From Desertivibrio insolitus (lineage in GTDB: Bacteria > Actinomycetota > Actinomycetes > Actinomycetales > Microbacteriaceae), in the NCBI RefSeq assembly GCF_017355965.1, contig NZ_JAFIQW010000004.1, positions 186,001-250,000 of the forward strand: a stretch of DNA of 64,000 nt, in the 5' to 3' direction. Shown piece after piece: positions 23,623-31,325 of the stretch (position 1 is the first letter of the stretch; every line of letters begins with the position of its first letter). Position numbers and translations under genes: made by a program. The notes under the pieces are model-generated. The model had not been told where the DNA came from. It did no database searches and was given only the letters and a program-made list of their open reading frames with translations.

Positions 23623-25368
23623 ATGCGCAAGAACCGCTTCCTCCTGCCCGCCGTGCCGCTCTTCCTGACCGGCTCACTGCTCGCCGGATGCACCGTGACC
23701 GCGGCATCCGGAACCGCCACCAGCTCCTCGAGCGATTCGTCTGCCACGACCGTCGCCGACGTCGACGCCACCCTCACCGCCGAGCAGGTGCTCGCCGAGA
23801 ACGAGGACGCGACGACGGTGACCGAGGACGAGTGGAACACCGGCACCGAGACCACGATCACCCTCGACGGCGACACCGCGTCGGTCGACGGTTCCGGCGT
23901 CACGGTGGACGGCTCGACGGTCACGATCACCGAGGCCGGCACCTACCGGATCAGCGGCGGCACCTTCACCGGCTCGATCGTCGTCGCCGCCCCGGAGGAC
24001 GCGGTGGTCGCCCTCGTGCTCGACGGCGCGACGATCGAGAACCCCGACGGCGCCGCCATCGCGGTGACGAGCGCCGACGACGTCGCCGTGCAGCTCGAGG
24101 ACGGCACGACGAACACCCTGTCGGACGCCTCGAGCTACGCCGACGACGCCGACGTGAACGCCGCTCTGTTCAGCGAGGCCGACCTCACGATCGGCGGCAC
24201 CGGCGAGCTGGTCGTGAACGGCAACGGCAACGACGGCATCACGAGCGAGGACGACCTCGTCGTGACCAGCGGCACCATCGTCGTGAGCGCGACCGACGAC
24301 GGCCTGCGCGGTAAGGACTCCCTCACGATCACCGACGGCACGATCACGATCGACGCCGGCGGCGACGGGCTCACCTCCGACAACGAGGAGGACGCCACCC
24401 GCGGTTACGTCGACATCTCCGGCGGAACGTTCGACGTGACATCCGGCGGCGACGCCCTCTCTGCCTACACCGACCTCGTCATCACCGGCGGCACTCTGAC
24501 CCTCACCAGCGGCGGCGCCGCCGGGTCGACCGTGGCCGACGACGCCTCGGCGAAGGGTCTCAAGGGGCTCACCTACGTCGTCGTCGAGGGCGGCACGATC
24601 GAGGCGGATGCCGCCGACGACACCGTCCACTCCAACGGTGCCGTGCACGTCAACGGCGGCTCCCTCACACTCGCCTCGGCCGACGACGGCGTGCACGCCG
24701 ACACCGCGCTGCACATCGACGGCGGCGAGCTGACGATCACCGAGTCGGAGGAGGGTCTCGAGAGCGCTGCGATCACGATCGCGGCCGGAACGATCGACAT
24801 CGCCTCAGCCGATGACGGCATCAACGCGTCATCCGGCACGACGTCGACCGGCGGCGGCATGGGCGGCGGCGGGATGGGTGACACCGGCGAGACGCTGACG
24901 ATCACCGGCGGCGACACGACGATCCGCGCCGAGGGCGACGGTTTCGACTCGAACGGGTCGGCGACGATCAGCGGCGGCACGCTGACGGTGTGGGGTCCCC
25001 AGAGCTCGGGGAACGGCGCGCTCGACGTGAATGGCACCCTCGACGTCTCCGGCGGCACGGTGCTCGCCGTCGGCAGCGCCGGCATGGTCGTGTCGCCGTC
25101 GACCTCGTCCGCTCAGGGCTGGATCTCGGTCGCGGCATCCGGCAGCGCGGGCTCCACCGTGCAGATCGTCTCCGGCGGCACCGTCATCGCGGAGTACGAG
25201 GCGGAGAAGGACTTCGCCTCGGTCGTGTTCTCGGACGAGGAACTGACCGACGGTGGCAGCTACGAGGTCGTCGTCGACGGTTCGACCGTCGCGACCGCGA
25301 CCGAGGGCGAGGCGATGGCGGGCGGCATGGGACCCGGCGCCGGCGGCGGTCCCGGCGGTCGTCCTTAG
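23623..25368 (+). CDS. DUF4353 carbohydrate-binding-type lipoprotein with beta-helix-like repeats
   Basis: A 581-residue lipoprotein: signal peptide with lipobox LLAGC (Cys at about 24), a Ser/Thr-rich linker, then about 20 degenerate repeats of the form TITGGTxxxxxGDDGI typical of a right-handed parallel beta-helix (for example LTITDGTITIDAGGDGL and LHIDGGELTITESEEGL). A Gly/Met-rich interruption (GGGMGGGGMGD) and a Gly-rich C-terminus (GGGPGGRP) are present. The family occurs beside CotH, VTC and DUF4956 genes. It is probably a surface scaffold or glycan-binding protein. Asp and Gly are very abundant, suggesting possible calcium sites. Confidence 0.85.
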   Translation: MRKNRFLLPAVPLFLTGSLLAGCTVTAASGTATSSSSDSSATTVADVDATLTAEQVLAENEDATTVTEDEWNTGTETTITLDGDTASVDGSGVTVDGSTVTITEAGTYRISGGTFTGSIVVAAPEDAVVALVLDGATIENPDGAAIAVTSADDVAVQLEDGTTNTLSDASSYADDADVNAALFSEADLTIGGTGELVVNGNGNDGITSEDDLVVTSGTIVVSATDDGLRGKDSLTITDGTITIDAGGDGLTSDNEEDATRGYVDISGGTFDVTSGGDALSAYTDLVITGGTLTLTSGGAAGSTVADDASAKGLKGLTYVVVEGGTIEADAADDTVHSNGAVHVNGGSLTLASADDGVHADTALHIDGGELTITESEEGLESAAITIAAGTIDIASADDGINASSGTTSTGGGMGGGGMGDTGETLTITGGDTTIRAEGDGFDSNGSATISGGTLTVWGPQSSGNGALDVNGTLDVSGGTVLAVGSAGMVVSPSTSSAQGWISVAASGSAGSTVQIVSGGTVIAEYEAEKDFASVVFSDEELTDGGSYEVVVDGSTVATATEGEAMAGGMGPGAGGGPGGRP

Positions 25369-25374
25369 CCCATT

Positions 25375-25398
25375 CATAGGAACGACCTAGAGACGGAC
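25375..25398 (+). promoter_or_regulatory. 24-bp cluster element, copy 2 (before response regulator)
   Basis: CATAGGAACGACC (25375-25387), then AG and CGGAC (25394-25398), aligned without gaps to the copy before the DUF4956 gene. It lies in the only sizeable gap (49 nt) of an otherwise packed operon, 19 nt before the response-regulator ATG. This points to a second regulated start and, if the regulator binds it, to autoregulation. Confidence 0.5.
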
Positions 25399-25417
25399 AA
25401 GAGAGAAGCACTTGGCT

Positions 25418-26155
25418 ATGACCATGACGATTCCAAGCTCCCGCTCGGCGCTCATTCGGCCCGACGGCAGCCCCATCCGCGCGCTCATCGTCGACGACGA
25501 GGCCAGCCTCAGCGATTTGCTGCGCATGGCGCTCCGCAACGAGGGGTGGGACGCGCGCACCGCGTCGAACGGGCAGGAGGCCCTCAACACGGTGCGCGAG
25601 TTCGAGCCCGACCTCATCGTGCTCGACATCATGATGCCGAACCTCGACGGCATGGAGGTGCTCCGCCGCCTCCGCGCCGCCCGCAACGACGTGCCCGTGC
25701 TGTTCCTCACCGCGAAGGACGGCGTCGACGACCGTATCGCCGGCATCTCCGCGGGCGGAGACGACTACGTCACCAAGCCGTTCAGCCTCGAGGAGGTCGT
25801 GGCCCGCCTCCGCGGTCTCGCCCGGCGTCACGTCGCCGCCGTGTCCGAGGAGGATCCGCAGCTCGTCGTCGGCGACCTCGTGCTCAACGAGGAGACCTAC
25901 GAGGTCGAGCGCCGCGGCACCCCGATCCAGCTCACCGCCAAGGAGTTCGAGCTGCTGCGTTACCTCATGCGCAACCCGCGCCGGGTGCTCAGCAAGGCGC
26001 AGATCCTCGACCGGGTGTGGAGCTACGACTTCGGCGGCAAATCGAGCATCGTCGAGATCTACATCTCGTACCTGCGCAAGAAGATCGACACCCTCGGCGA
26101 TCCGATGATCCATACGGTGCGGGGCGTCGGCTACACGATCAAGCCCACGGCGTGA
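25418..26155 (+). CDS. OmpR/PhoB-type response regulator of the surface cluster
   Basis: A 245-residue regulator. The receiver domain has RALIVDDEASL, the phospho-acceptor Asp in LIVLDIMMPNLDG, FLTAKDG and the Lys in VTKPF. The winged helix has LTAKEFELLRYLMRNPRRVL, YISYLRKKID and IHTVRGVGYTIKP. Start choice: ATG 25418 lies 9 nt after the purine-rich GAGAGAAG; TTG 25412 and ATG 25424 are alternatives. Its stop overlaps the kinase start (GTGA). It probably controls the adjacent operon, possibly through the repeated 24-bp element. Confidence 0.93.
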   Translation: MTMTIPSSRSALIRPDGSPIRALIVDDEASLSDLLRMALRNEGWDARTASNGQEALNTVREFEPDLIVLDIMMPNLDGMEVLRRLRAARNDVPVLFLTAKDGVDDRIAGISAGGDDYVTKPFSLEEVVARLRGLARRHVAAVSEEDPQLVVGDLVLNEETYEVERRGTPIQLTAKEFELLRYLMRNPRRVLSKAQILDRVWSYDFGGKSSIVEIYISYLRKKIDTLGDPMIHTVRGVGYTIKPTA

Positions 26156-27603
26156 GCGAGCGCCGCCGCTGGTCCCTGCGACGTCGACTGGTCGTAGGGA
26201 CCAGCCTGCTCGTCGCGATCGTCTTCGCGATCGTCGGCGTCACGACCGTGCTCGCGCTGAGGGAGAACCTCACCTCCCGCCTCGACGAGCAGGTGCTGAC
26301 CGCAGTCGACATGTCGTCGCGGCCCGGCCCCGGCGACCAGATGCCCGACGACGGCGGCTTCGGCCCGCGCCAGCGCATCGGCACTCTGCAGGTCGTGCTC
26401 GAGAGCGGCGACGTCGTGAGCTCCGCCTACACGTCGGACACAGGGGCCGAGATCGCGCTGACCGACGAGCAGCTCGACATCCTGCAGTCCCTCGACTTCG
26501 AGGAGCGCACCCCGGTGACGGTCGATCTCGGCGGGAATCTCGGCTCGTTCCGGCTCGCGTCCGAGACCGTGGGGACCGAGACCGTCATCGCCGGCAACTC
26601 GCTCGACGAGGTGACGATCACGACCGGCAACCTCGCCCTCATCATCACGGCGGTCATGGCCGCCGCGCTCCTGCTCGCCGTGCTCGCGACCACCTTCTTC
26701 GTCAAGAACGCGCTGCGCCCGCTCGAGCGCGTCGCCTCGACGGCGACGCGGGTGGCGCAGCGCCCGCTCGCGGCCGGGGCGGTCACGATGCCGGAGCGCG
26801 TCCCCGCCGCCGACACCGACCCCGACACCGAGGTCGGCCAGGTCGGCGCCGCGCTCAACCAGCTGCTCGGCCACGTCGAGTCGGCCCTGTGCTCGCGCCA
26901 GCACAGCGAGGAGCAGCTGCGGCGATTCATCGCGGATGCCTCGCACGAACTGCGCACGCCGCTCGCCTCCATCCGGGGCTACGCCGAGCTCTCGCAGAGC
27001 GACCCCACACCGATGTCGCCGACGCAGGAGCGCTCGCTCGAGCGCATCGCCGCGGAGTCCATCCGAATGACGTCGCTCGTCGAGGACCTGCTGCTGCTCG
27101 CTCGCCTCGACGCCGGGCAGCCGCTGCGGCGGGAGCCCGTGGACCTGGCGCGGGTCGTCGTCGACGGCGTGAGCGATGCTCACGCCACAGATCCCTCGCA
27201 TCACTGGACTATGGACCTCGCCGACGCGGAGGTCGAGGTCACCGGAGACGAGAACAGGCTGCGCCAAGTCGTCGTCAACCTGCTCGGGAACGCCCGAGTA
27301 CACACTCCGCCAGGCACGAACGTGACAACTGAGTTGAGCACCGAGGCGGATGCGGCCGTCATCCGCGTGCTCGACGACGGACCAGGCATCGCCCCCGAGC
27401 TGCAGGCGCAACTGTTCCAGCGCTTCACCCGCGGCGACAGCGCGCGCTCCCACGACCATGGCAGCACCGGCCTCGGCCTCTCGATCACCCAGGCGATCGT
27501 CGAGGCGCACGACGGCACGGTTGCGGTGCAGAGCGAGCCCGGCCGCACGGTGTTCACGGTGCGGGTTCCGCTGCGGCGCGCACGAGGGCGGACCGCCGCT
27601 TGA
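26152..27603 (+). CDS. sensor histidine kinase partner
   Basis: A 483-residue EnvZ/PhoR-type kinase. Two membrane helices (about 13-35 and 160-185) flank an extracellular sensor of about 125 residues. A HAMP-like linker follows (LRPLERVASTATRVAQ), then HisKA with the phospho-His in ADASHELRTPLAS, the N-box NLLGNARVHT, the G1 box DDGPGIAPE and the G2 box GSTGLGLSI. It is translationally coupled to the response regulator. The sensor domain is acidic with no recognised fold, so the signal is unknown; envelope stress or phosphate state are guesses from context. Confidence 0.93.
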   Translation: MSERRRWSLRRRLVVGTSLLVAIVFAIVGVTTVLALRENLTSRLDEQVLTAVDMSSRPGPGDQMPDDGGFGPRQRIGTLQVVLESGDVVSSAYTSDTGAEIALTDEQLDILQSLDFEERTPVTVDLGGNLGSFRLASETVGTETVIAGNSLDEVTITTGNLALIITAVMAAALLLAVLATTFFVKNALRPLERVASTATRVAQRPLAAGAVTMPERVPAADTDPDTEVGQVGAALNQLLGHVESALCSRQHSEEQLRRFIADASHELRTPLASIRGYAELSQSDPTPMSPTQERSLERIAAESIRMTSLVEDLLLLARLDAGQPLRREPVDLARVVVDGVSDAHATDPSHHWTMDLADAEVEVTGDENRLRQVVVNLLGNARVHTPPGTNVTTELSTEADAAVIRVLDDGPGIAPELQAQLFQRFTRGDSARSHDHGSTGLGLSITQAIVEAHDGTVAVQSEPGRTVFTVRVPLRRARGRTAA

Positions 27604-27920
27604 CGAGCTCGATGATCCGTCGAGCTATCCCCACGGGTCCGCTCGTACTTCGACACACGGCGAAGTCGGATCGTCCAGTCGGGCGACGGCGACTGTAAGC
27701 ACGCGCTCGTGTCACCTGAGTGAGGAACGGGCGGACCGCTGGGTTTCACTGCTCGTGGGCGTCGAGGCTGCGTCGTGCGCGGGGCACCTCGGGCCGTCCT
27801 CGACGAAGCAAATCGCACCCTCGTTCGCACATCAAGTTCAACCGCCGCCCGCGCGCGTCTCAGTGCGGCAGGGGAGACCTATCCTTCGTCGCTTCCAAGC
27901 ATCGGAATCGCGCTCGACCG
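27604..27920. other. intergenic stretch without a supported gene
   Basis: Several overlapping frames are open here on both strands, but none has a family match, a good ribosome binding site or a coherent codon pattern. Just after the kinase stop is a 7-bp inverted repeat (AGCTCGA 27606-27612 with TCGAGCT 27620-27626) lacking a T-run. Base composition looks less GC-rich than in flanking genes. It may be decayed coding DNA; nothing specific is visible. Confidence 0.5.
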
Positions 27921-27958
27921 GATCCGCTTTTTCGGCGTCATCGCCGAGGAAGCGGATC
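27921..27958 (-). terminator. hairpin directly after the 70-residue gene
   Basis: Arms GATCCGCTT (27921-27929) and AAGCGGATC (27950-27958) enclose a second paired segment TCGGCG/CGCCGA. On the minus strand the hairpin begins 2 nt after the stop codon of the small gene 27961-28173, the expected place for a terminator or stabilising stem. It lacks a long U-tract, as is common in high-GC actinobacteria. Confidence 0.5.
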
Positions 27959-27960
27959 GT

Positions 27961-28173
27961 TCAGAAGCCTCGCGGGTTCCGGCGGCTCTGCAGGTAGCCT
28001 CGGCGTGCGCAGAGGTCCTGCCACTTCTCTTCGTTCACGGCTCGGAAGTTCCGGCCCCGTGCCTGGCAGATTCGACGCCAAGCAGCGTCGCTGACGAGGT
28101 CATCAGAGTCGATGGTCTCGGCGTTGATCGAGCGAACGATCGCCTGGTCCGAGGATGCAAGAACTCCTGCCAT
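27961..28173 (-). CDS. small hypothetical protein, 70 residues
   Basis: Not recognised. The frame has its own ATG with GTGGAG about 7 nt before it and a strong hairpin immediately after the stop, which supports a real gene. The protein is soluble and charged: an acidic N-terminal half (INAETIDSDDLVSD) and a basic, aromatic C-terminal half (WRRICQARGRNF, EEKWQDLCARRGY) with two Cys. Its codons use more A- and T-ending choices than the neighbours, suggesting recent acquisition or weak expression. It could also be a decayed remnant. Confidence 0.45.
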   Translation of the reverse strand: MAGVLASSDQAIVRSINAETIDSDDLVSDAAWRRICQARGRNFRAVNEEKWQDLCARRGYLQSRRNPRGF

Positions 28174-28336
28174 GTGTGCTCCACTTCGTTGATGAGAGTC
28201 GGCGATGACGTCAGCGGATCGGTACTACGTAGCCTCACAGTTGCTCGAACGGATTCGCCAGTGGCTCTCGGATGGGTGGTCGGCGCGGAGTCGTTCTCCT
28301 AGCCCGTGCTGCGTTCGGCATTTGCACTACCTCTGG

Positions 28337-29515
28337 TCAGTGGGTGCGCAGCCCTTCCTCCTGCGGCGTGCGTGCCGCGGCGCTCGCGCGGTTCAGCGCG
28401 ACGAGCACTCCGGCGGCCGCGAGCGCCGCCGAGATGGCGAACCCGCCTTCCACGCCGGCGCTGTCGATAGCGGCGCCGGCGACACCGGTGCCGAGAGCGG
28501 CCCCGACGAGCGAGCCGGTCTGCAACCAACCGAACGCCTCCGCCGACTCGGAGAACGGGGTCGCCTCCGACACGAGGCGGTACATCAGCGAGAGTGCGGG
28601 CGCGTGACCAGTGCCCGCCAGGAACATCGCGATACCCAGTAGCGGGGAGCTCGCGGTCAACCCCGCCACCGCGGTGAAGACCGCCACGGCGAGGATGAGG
28701 AGGGACAGTGCCCAGCGGCTCGAGGAACGGTGGCCGAACGCGATCCCGCCCACCATCGAGCCCAGGCCGAAGGTCGCCAGCACGAGCCCGGCGTCGATGT
28801 GCGCATCCCCGAATCGAGCGACGACCGCGACCTCCAGCCCCGTGAACGAGGCGATCAGGAAGAACGACGCCGCCGTGGCGACGAGGACCGGCCGGTGCAG
28901 CAACACCCGCCCGAACCTGCCGGTGGTGCGGGGGAAGCGTGTGTGCCGGAGCTCCGGCGAGGCGACGAACCAGGCGCCACCGACGACGAGCACGACGACA
29001 GCCGTCATGATCGCCGCAGTGGTCGAGAAGGTGCCCGCGATCACCGTCACGGCGACGGGGCCCACGATCCAGATGAGCTCCTGGATCGACGCGTCGAGCG
29101 AGAACAGTGCGGGCAGGCGATCACCAGGAGCGATGCGCGGATAGAGCGCGCGAAGCGCCGACGTGATGGGAGGAACGGCAGCGCCCGTGATCGCCCCCAG
29201 GGCGAGGTCGCCCCAGAGTGGAAGATCGGTGAGCCCGATTCCCGCGAGCGCGGCGGCGCAGAGCAGCGTCGACAGCGCGATGGTGCGGCGCGCGCCCAAC
29301 CGACCGAGCAGACGACCCAGCACGGGACCTGAGAAGGCCTGGCTCACGCTGAGGCACGACAGGATGAGGCCCGCCTGCAGGTACGAGCCCGTGCGTGCGT
29401 GAACGTGCATGACGACCGCGAGGGAGATCATCCCGAACGGGAATCGTGCCGTGAGCTGCGACGCCATGATCCGCACGAGGGCGCGGGAGCGGAGCAGTGA
29501 GATGTAGGCGCGCAT
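28337..29515 (-). CDS. MFS transporter
   Basis: A 392-residue major facilitator protein with about twelve hydrophobic helices, and the motif-A-like GRLLGRLGARRTIAL in the loop after helix 2. Its general pattern (FSGPVLGRLLGRLG, DASIQELIWIVGPV, LAGTGHAPALSLMYRLV) resembles drug or sugar efflux permeases. ATG 29515 has AGAGG at good spacing; the frame is open further upstream, but that part is Ser/Arg-rich and non-native. It lies 119 nt downstream of, and in line with, the frl-like operon, so it may be co-transcribed and move a substrate or product. Confidence 0.85.
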   Translation of the reverse strand: MRAYISLLRSRALVRIMASQLTARFPFGMISLAVVMHVHARTGSYLQAGLILSCLSVSQAFSGPVLGRLLGRLGARRTIALSTLLCAAALAGIGLTDLPLWGDLALGAITGAAVPPITSALRALYPRIAPGDRLPALFSLDASIQELIWIVGPVAVTVIAGTFSTTAAIMTAVVVLVVGGAWFVASPELRHTRFPRTTGRFGRVLLHRPVLVATAASFFLIASFTGLEVAVVARFGDAHIDAGLVLATFGLGSMVGGIAFGHRSSSRWALSLLILAVAVFTAVAGLTASSPLLGIAMFLAGTGHAPALSLMYRLVSEATPFSESAEAFGWLQTGSLVGAALGTGVAGAAIDSAGVEGGFAISAALAAAGVLVALNRASAAARTPQEEGLRTH

Positions 29516-29634
29516 GGAAGACCTCTCGGATCGGGAGCCGGATGGCAGGCAGCCGGAGGGGACGCAGGACCGGCGCGACCCGCGCGACCCGGGTGACGAG
29601 TCGCACCCGGACGGCACGTTCGTCGGGCGGGACG

Positions 29635-30492
29635 CTACTGAGCGATAGCCCGTTCGAACGCGTTCAGTGACTGCTGGAGATGGGGGCGCGGGTCGAAGGC
29701 ATAGGACCCGTCGCCGAAAATCTCGAAGGTGATGCGCCCTGCGTAACCGTGTGCACCGAGGTCGCGGACGACCTGGGGCAGGTCGATCTCGCCGTCGCCC
29801 CAGGCGAGATGCCCGGCGGGGGAGCCGTCGACGAGATGCACGTGATTCACGTGCCCGGGGAGGTTGCGGAAGTAGTCGGCGACGGTCTCACCGGACACGG
29901 TCATCGCCACGGTGTCGAGCGCCACTCCCAGCGACGCCGCATCGACTTCCGCGAGCATCGCCGCGGCGTCCTCGGAGGTCAGGACGAGGTTCGACTCGAC
30001 CCGCTGCAGCGGCTCGAGCACGCAGGCGACCCCGAGGTCGGCGGCCCTGTCCACGATGCGACGCAGGCCGTCGACGGAGCGGCGCCAGGCCAGCTCGCGT
30101 GGTTCGTCCTCCGCGCCCCGACCGGACGTGAGGAACAGCAGTGGCGCGCCCAACGTGCTGCAGATCTCGGCCGCCCGCAGGAACATGGCGACGCTCGACT
30201 CCCGCAGCCCCTCGTCGGGCGAGGCGATGTTCACCGGGTAGGCGACCTGCTCGGGCGTCACGCAGTACACCGAGAGCTCCCGTGCCTCCAGCTCGCGTGC
30301 GATGCGCTCGAGTCTCGTGTTCGTGACGGTGGGGATGTGCAGGTGCGGCGCGACCCCCCACAGTTCCAGGTCGTGCAGTCCGAGGTCGACCATGTCCTGC
30401 AGGAACCGCTCGAACGACTGATGCTGGTAGGAGAAGTTCGAGCCGGTGACCTGGCTTCGGGTGAGGGTGCGAGCGGAGGTGGTCCCCGTCAT
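29635..30492 (-). CDS. FrlC-like sugar phosphate isomerase/epimerase (TIM barrel)
   Basis: A 285-residue AP-endonuclease-2-type TIM barrel. Candidate metal ligands are the Glu in CVLEPLQR, the Asp in VALDTVAM, the His in VNHVHLVDGS and the Glu in ITFEIFG. In the E. coli frl operon, FrlC of this fold interconverts psicoselysine and fructoselysine. The presence here of FrlB- and FrlD-like genes makes such a role likely, but the fold serves many sugar epimerases. Its ATG overlaps the permease stop (ATGA), and it is the last gene of the ABC block. Confidence 0.82.
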   Translation of the reverse strand: MTGTTSARTLTRSQVTGSNFSYQHQSFERFLQDMVDLGLHDLELWGVAPHLHIPTVTNTRLERIARELEARELSVYCVTPEQVAYPVNIASPDEGLRESSVAMFLRAAEICSTLGAPLLFLTSGRGAEDEPRELAWRRSVDGLRRIVDRAADLGVACVLEPLQRVESNLVLTSEDAAAMLAEVDAASLGVALDTVAMTVSGETVADYFRNLPGHVNHVHLVDGSPAGHLAWGDGEIDLPQVVRDLGAHGYAGRITFEIFGDGSYAFDPRPHLQQSLNAFERAIAQ

Positions 30493-31325
30493 TTGCCGAT
30501 CCCGTCTGCGAGCCCTCGGATGAAGTAGCGCTGACCGACCAGGAACAGCAGCACCATGGGGGCGGCCGCCATGACCATCCCCGCGAACACCACCGGGTAT
30601 TCCGTGCCGTGCTTCGCCATGAGGTTGGTGAGACCGACGGGCAGAGTCTGGAAATCCCCGCCGCTCGTGAACACCATGGCGAACAGGTACTCGTTCCACG
30701 TGAAGAGCACGTTCAGGATCACGGTGGACACGATGATCGGCTTGCACATCGGCAGGATGATCTGCCAGAAAGCCCGCGCCCGTGACGCGCCGTCGACCGA
30801 GGCCGCCTCGTCGATCTGCGCCGGCAGATCCATCATGTACGCGCGGATCAGGAAGACCGTGAAGGGGATCCGGAACGCCGTGTAGAGGATGAGCAGAGCC
30901 CAGAAGGTGTTGTAGAGCCCCATCGCCTGGAACATCCGGACCAGCGGGATGAGCGCGACCGTCGGAGCGAGCATGAGGCCCGCGAGGATGATGATGAGGA
31001 TCGTGCGACTCAGCGGGATCTTGATCCGCGTCAGACCGTATGCCGCCCACGCGCCGATGAACACGGTCGCGATGGTCGACGTGATCGTGACGAGAGCGCT
31101 CATCGTGAGGTAGTCGCCGACCCCACGGTTCCACGCGTTGGCGTAGTTCTCCCACCGCAGTTCGACCGGCAGAGCGAACGGGTTGCCGAACAGTTCTGCG
31201 TTCGTCTTGAAGCCGTTGAGAGTCATCCAGAGCAACGGGTAGAGGACGACGACGGTGAGTGCGAGCAGGAACGCCCACACGAAGGTCGAGCCGATCACCC
31301 CGAGAACGGTCGTGCGCTTCACCAT
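30489..31325 (-). CDS. carbohydrate ABC transporter permease (MalG type)
   Basis: A 278-residue inner-membrane subunit with six predicted helices. The ATPase-contact EAA loop is EAASVDGASRARAFWQIILP. The N-terminal helix region (VWAFLLALTVVVLYPLLWM) and C-terminal VGQRYFIRGLADGIGK are typical of CUT1 importers. ATG 31325 follows GGTGGA and overlaps the end of the partner permease by 7 nt; the frame remains open upstream only as a shadow of that gene. It pairs with the MalF-type permease at 31319-32293. Confidence 0.93.
   Translation of the reverse strand: MVKRTTVLGVIGSTFVWAFLLALTVVVLYPLLWMTLNGFKTNAELFGNPFALPVELRWENYANAWNRGVGDYLTMSALVTITSTIATVFIGAWAAYGLTRIKIPLSRTILIIILAGLMLAPTVALIPLVRMFQAMGLYNTFWALLILYTAFRIPFTVFLIRAYMMDLPAQIDEAASVDGASRARAFWQIILPMCKPIIVSTVILNVLFTWNEYLFAMVFTSGGDFQTLPVGLTNLMAKHGTEYPVVFAGMVMAAAPMVLLFLVGQRYFIRGLADGIGK

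Noticed and set aside
24181-25080. Apparent tandem DNA repeats within the DUF4353 gene
   Set aside because: The repetition (ATCACCGGCGGC-like units) follows from degenerate beta-helix repeats in the protein; unit length and sequence vary too much for a DNA repeat array or CRISPR.
27606-27626. Inverted repeat after the sensor kinase as a terminator
   Set aside because: Only 7 bp with no T-run; too weak to call.
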